From NCBI GenBank assembly GCA_903934155.1, contig CAIZMS010000342.1, positions 1 to 8,949 of the forward strand: a stretch of DNA of 8,949 nucleotides. The letters run 5' to 3'. Below are positions 6,459 through 8,949 of the stretch, piece after piece. How positions within the stretch are numbered: the stretch's first letter is position 1; each line of letters begins with the position of its first letter. The notes beneath the pieces were generated by a model, which worked only from the letters and a program-made list of their open reading frames with translations, had not been told where the DNA came from and made no database searches. The DNA comes from an uncultured bacterium (GTDB taxonomy: Bacteria > Verrucomicrobiota > Kiritimatiellia > CAIKKV01 > CAITUY01). Position numbers and translations under genes: made by a program.

Positions 6459-6463
6459 GGAAC

Positions 6464-6469
6464 CACCTT
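6464..6469 (-). promoter_or_regulatory. Ribosome binding site fixing the XylR-type regulator start
   Basis: On the minus strand AAGGTG lies 5 nt before the ATG at 6458. It favours that start over the in-frame ATG at 6497. Confidence 0.65.
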
Positions 6470-6565
6470 GGAAAGATAGTTCGCAATTGTCAACCATTTT
6501 ACGATTATTTCGGATTGTGGAAGGAGTCGCGAAAGCCTACTTTGAAGCCTAAATCAATCGAGTTT
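6470..6565. promoter_or_regulatory. Divergent control region between regulator and phosphofructokinase genes
   Basis: About 120 bp separate the divergent start codons and must hold both promoters. AAGCCTA occurs twice as a direct repeat (6533-6539 and 6545-6551, 12-bp period), and GAGTTT twice just downstream (6560-6565 and 6570-6575). A weak plus-strand match TTGTGG (6515-6520), 17 bp, TACTTT (6538-6543) overlaps the first repeat. AraC-type proteins often bind direct repeats, though usually with about 21-bp spacing, so operator identity is a guess. Confidence 0.4.
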
Positions 6566-6579
6566 AGGAGAGTTTCGTG

Positions 6580-7875
6580 ATGATCAGGAAAAACCTTCTT
6601 ATCGCTCAGTCCGGTGGTCCCTCGCCGGTGATCAACAGTTCATTGCGTGGCGTCATTGAGGCGGCCCGAAGCTATCCGGATCACATTGACCAGGTTTATG
6701 CCGGATGGCATGGAATTGAGGGGGTTCTCACCGAGGAATTGCTTGATTTATCCATTCAGACTGAAGAGGAGGTCGCTCTTCTGCGATGGACTCCTGCCGC
6801 TGGCGCGATTGGCACCTGCCGTTATAAAATAAAATCCAGTCAGAAGGCGGACTTTGAGCGTGTCATTGATGTGTTGCGGGCTCATAACATTGGATTTTTT
6901 TTGTATAATGGCGGGAATGATTCCATGGACACCGCCAACAAGATCGCGAAACTGGCCTGTGAACGTGGACTGGATGTTGTCGGGATCGGGGTTCCAAAAA
7001 CGATTGACAACGATGTCGGCGACAGCGAATTCAAGCTGATCGATCACACCCCTGGTTATGGTTCGGTGGCGCGTTACTGGACTATGATTGTTCAGAATGC
7101 CGAGGAGGAGAACCGGGGCTCCTATCCTGCGGATCCCGTGCTGGTTCTTCAGGCGATGGGACGTAAGATCGGTTACATACCCGCTGCGGCACGCTTGGCG
7201 GATCCCAAGCGAGAGATGCCTTTACTGATTTTTTTGGCTGAAGCCGGCTTGTCCTTGGCTGAAATGGCGGAAATGACGAATGAGATGGTCGCCGCGCACG
7301 GCCGCGCGGTGGTTGTACTTAGCGAGGGCTGCGATGTAGGTGATCTTGGTGCATTGAAAGACAAGTTCGGGCATGCCACCTTTGGAGCCAGCAAGACGAC
7401 GGCTCAGCAGATGCTCGTCAACTATCTGAATGATCACGGGATCAAGGCGGCAGGAGCGGCGCGCGGTCAGGTCTTTGGCACCGATCAGCGTTCCACAGCG
7501 GTCTATGCCTCGGTGGTGGATTTGGATGAGGCTTACCGGTGCGGACAGAAGGCGGTTGAGTTGGCGGTGGGGGGAGAGGGAGGCTTTATGTCCACGATTT
7601 TGAGGGATCCTGGGCGTATTTATCAGGTGCGCTATGACAAGGTTCCGTTGGAGCTGGTTGCCAATTCCGAGCGCACATTCCCGAAGGAATGGATTGCGCC
7701 GAGCAAAACGGATGTTACGGATGAGTTTGTCAAATATGCCCAGCCTTTGATCGGTGAGGACTGGGCGTCGGTTCCGACCATTGGTGGGCGGCAACGATTT
7801 GCCCAGTTCAAGCCGGTGTTCGCCACCATGAAACTGGCGGCCTATGTTCCCGAGGGAAATCGAAAAGGAAAGTGA
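6580..7875 (+). CDS. 6-phosphofructokinase, PPi-dependent type
   Basis: The enzyme phosphorylates fructose 6-phosphate to the 1,6-bisphosphate; the PPi type uses pyrophosphate reversibly, and some act on sedoheptulose 7-phosphate. The 431-residue product has SGGPSPVINSSLRG (11-24), GGNDS (111-115), PKTIDND (139-145), MGR (193-195) and SEG (248-250). Asp114 and Lys140 stand where ATP enzymes have Gly104 and Gly124 (E. coli numbering), the signature of pyrophosphate use. Asn113 replaces the first Asp of the common GGDDS form. The length is well above bacterial ATP-PFK (about 320) and fits PPi-PFK subgroups. AGGAG at 6566-6570 serves either the GTG at 6577 or the ATG at 6580; the ATG is chosen. 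It is coupled to the HAD gene 4 nt downstream and divergent from the regulator. Confidence 0.92.
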   Translation: MIRKNLLIAQSGGPSPVINSSLRGVIEAARSYPDHIDQVYAGWHGIEGVLTEELLDLSIQTEEEVALLRWTPAAGAIGTCRYKIKSSQKADFERVIDVLRAHNIGFFLYNGGNDSMDTANKIAKLACERGLDVVGIGVPKTIDNDVGDSEFKLIDHTPGYGSVARYWTMIVQNAEEENRGSYPADPVLVLQAMGRKIGYIPAAARLADPKREMPLLIFLAEAGLSLAEMAEMTNEMVAAHGRAVVVLSEGCDVGDLGALKDKFGHATFGASKTTAQQMLVNYLNDHGIKAAGAARGQVFGTDQRSTAVYASVVDLDEAYRCGQKAVELAVGGEGGFMSTILRDPGRIYQVRYDKVPLELVANSERTFPKEWIAPSKTDVTDEFVKYAQPLIGEDWASVPTIGGRQRFAQFKPVFATMKLAAYVPEGNRKGK

Positions 7876-7879
7876 TGTG

Positions 7880-8767
7880 ATGGATCAATATGTAAAGCAA
7901 TTGGTGGAGTTGTCCCGAAAGCACGGTTATTTTATCGGGTTTGACAGTGATGGTTGTGTGTTCGATTCGATGGAGATCAAGCAGAAGGAATGTTTCTGTC
8001 CAGCCTTTATCAAGCATTTCGGGCTTCAGGCCGCGAGCAAATATGCCCGGGAGACCTGGGAATTTGTGAATCTTTACAGCAAGGATCGTGGTTGCAACCG
8101 TTTTCTGGCCGTCGAAAAAACTTTCAAGTTGATGCGGCTTCGTAGCCAGTTCGCGCAGCGGGGCGTGAAGTTGGCGGACACCTCGGAGCTTTCCGACTGG
8201 CTCAAAGTCGAGACCAAGCTCGGAAATCCGGCACTTAAGAAGAAAGTGGCAGACAGCCCTACCCCCGAGATGAAGCGATTGCTGGAATGGAGTCTTGAGG
8301 TTAACCGTCGGATCGAAGAAATGGTGTTCGGAATTCCTCCTTTCCCTGGGGTACGCGAGGTTTTGGCCGCCGCTACGGGAAAGGCTGATATGATTGTCGT
8401 CTCCCAGACTCCTCTTGAGGCATTGGAACGAGAATGGGAAGAAGCCGGGATTCGTGGCACGGTCAGTTTGATTGCCGGCCAGGAGCATGGCACAAAGACT
8501 GAACATCTTACCTACGCGACCAAGGGGCACTACGCTGAGGGAAAGGTTTTAATGGTCGGCGATGCGCCCGGAGACCGTAAGGCCGCCGATGGCAACCATG
8601 CCCTTTTCTTTCCGATCCTGCCCGGGCGGGAAGAGTTGTCCTGGGCTGAGCTTGCGGGAGAGGGGTTGAAGCGATTCTTCAATGGGTCTTTCGCGGGGGA
8701 CTACCAGAAGCGACTGGTCGACGAATTTGAGGCCGCGCTGCCGTCCGAGCCCCACTGGGAAAACTGA
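7880..8767 (+). CDS. HAD-superfamily hydrolase, probable phosphatase
   Basis: HAD phosphatases hydrolyse phosphoesters through an aspartyl-phosphate intermediate. In this 295-residue protein the motifs are all present: motif I FDSDGCVFDS with nucleophile Asp22 and acid/base Asp24, motif II VVSQTP with Ser175, a plausible motif III Lys206, and motif IV VGDAPGD with Asp228 and Asp232. The roughly 120 residues between about 30 and 150 form a helical C1-type cap, larger than in simple phosphoglycolate phosphatases. The ATG at 7880 is chosen because AAGGAA (7865-7870) lies 9 nt upstream. It begins 4 nt after the phosphofructokinase stop, so translation is likely coupled. A sugar-phosphate substrate is plausible from context, but the exact one is not recognisable. 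Confidence 0.85.
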   Translation: MDQYVKQLVELSRKHGYFIGFDSDGCVFDSMEIKQKECFCPAFIKHFGLQAASKYARETWEFVNLYSKDRGCNRFLAVEKTFKLMRLRSQFAQRGVKLADTSELSDWLKVETKLGNPALKKKVADSPTPEMKRLLEWSLEVNRRIEEMVFGIPPFPGVREVLAAATGKADMIVVSQTPLEALEREWEEAGIRGTVSLIAGQEHGTKTEHLTYATKGHYAEGKVLMVGDAPGDRKAADGNHALFFPILPGREELSWAELAGEGLKRFFNGSFAGDYQKRLVDEFEAALPSEPHWEN

Positions 8768-8801
8768 TTTTATTAAACGAATAAGCCAAAGGAAACAAAG
8801 C

Positions 8802-8949
8802 ATGAGTAATCAAACTGCGGATATGGCCATGATCGGACTCGCCGTCATGGGGGAAAACCTCGTCCTCAACATGGAGAGCCACGGGTTTACCGTCGCTGTC
8901 TATAATCGCACGGTGGATAAGGTTGAAGCCTTTGTCCAAGGTCGCGGGA
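8802..8949 (+). CDS. gnd: 6-phosphogluconate dehydrogenase, decarboxylating (5' part, runs off window)
   Basis: This enzyme oxidises 6-phosphogluconate with NADP (or NAD) to ribulose 5-phosphate and CO2 in the oxidative pentose phosphate pathway. The visible 49 residues start MSNQTADMAMIGLAVMGENL and contain the Rossmann-fold fingerprint GLAVMGENLVLN. They continue with ESHGFTVAVYNRT, in which an Asn-Arg-Thr at the end of the second strand is typical of 6PGDH. The AVMG-x-NL form distinguishes it from most 3-hydroxyisobutyrate dehydrogenases. AAAGGA at 8788-8793 lies 8 nt before the ATG. The gap from the HAD gene is 34 nt and AT-rich, with no terminator, so co-transcription is likely. Whether the gene is intact beyond the window cannot be seen. 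Confidence 0.9.
   Translation, partial: MSNQTADMAMIGLAVMGENLVLNMESHGFTVAVYNRTVDKVEAFVQGRG

Noticed and set aside
6488..6493. Perfect TTGACA on the minus strand as -35 box of the regulator
   Set aside because: At 16-18 bp spacing the -10 position falls on the ribosome binding site with no TATAAT-like sequence.
7808..8530. Minus-strand open frame of 240 codons opposite the HAD gene
   Set aside because: The plus strand encodes a HAD protein with all four motifs; the opposite frame shows no family features.

Overview
The window looks like ordinary bacterial chromosome, with SD-led genes packed tightly and no mobile element, CRISPR array, rRNA or tRNA visible. Several traits suggest a member of the PVC group (Verrucomicrobiota, Kiritimatiellota or Lentisphaerota). 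These are an RpoA N-terminus of the 'FEMPKRL...DEA' style, rpsD kept inside the alpha operon, a XylR-type LacI-like/AraC hybrid regulator, and a PPi-type phosphofructokinase. This placement rests on remembered family features, not a search, and is only moderately secure.

Region 1 (1-3258) is the end of the ribosomal-protein/alpha operon: the last codons of rpmJ (L36), then rpsM (S13), rpsK (S11), rpsD (S4), rpoA and rplQ (L17). It closes with a near-perfect intrinsic terminator at 3229-3258. S11 has an extra acidic, Ala/Pro-rich N-terminal segment of about 30 residues. A hairpin sits directly on the rpoA ribosome binding site.

Region 2 (3262-4318) is a two-gene unit on the plus strand: an MTH1-like Nudix hydrolase that probably cleans oxidised purine nucleotides, and a specialised NusG/RfaH-type elongation factor. 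The Nudix start codon almost touches the U-tract of the terminator and has no Shine-Dalgarno sequence.

Region 3 (4328-6458, minus strand) is a probable two-gene unit: a XylR-family regulator followed by a complete class II-like histone-deacetylase-family protein. It converges on region 2 with only 9 bp between stop codons.

Region 4 (6580-8949, plus strand) is transcribed divergently from the regulator. It holds a PPi-type 6-phosphofructokinase, a HAD-family phosphatase 4 nt downstream, and the beginning of 6-phosphogluconate dehydrogenase (gnd), which runs off the window. Together these suggest a central sugar-phosphate module joining glycolysis and the pentose phosphate pathway, possibly controlled by the divergent regulator. 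I see no strong case for a wholly new system. The most interesting points are the regulator-deacetylase pair facing the PFK-HAD-gnd cluster, and the terminator-Nudix-NusG-paralogue arrangement.
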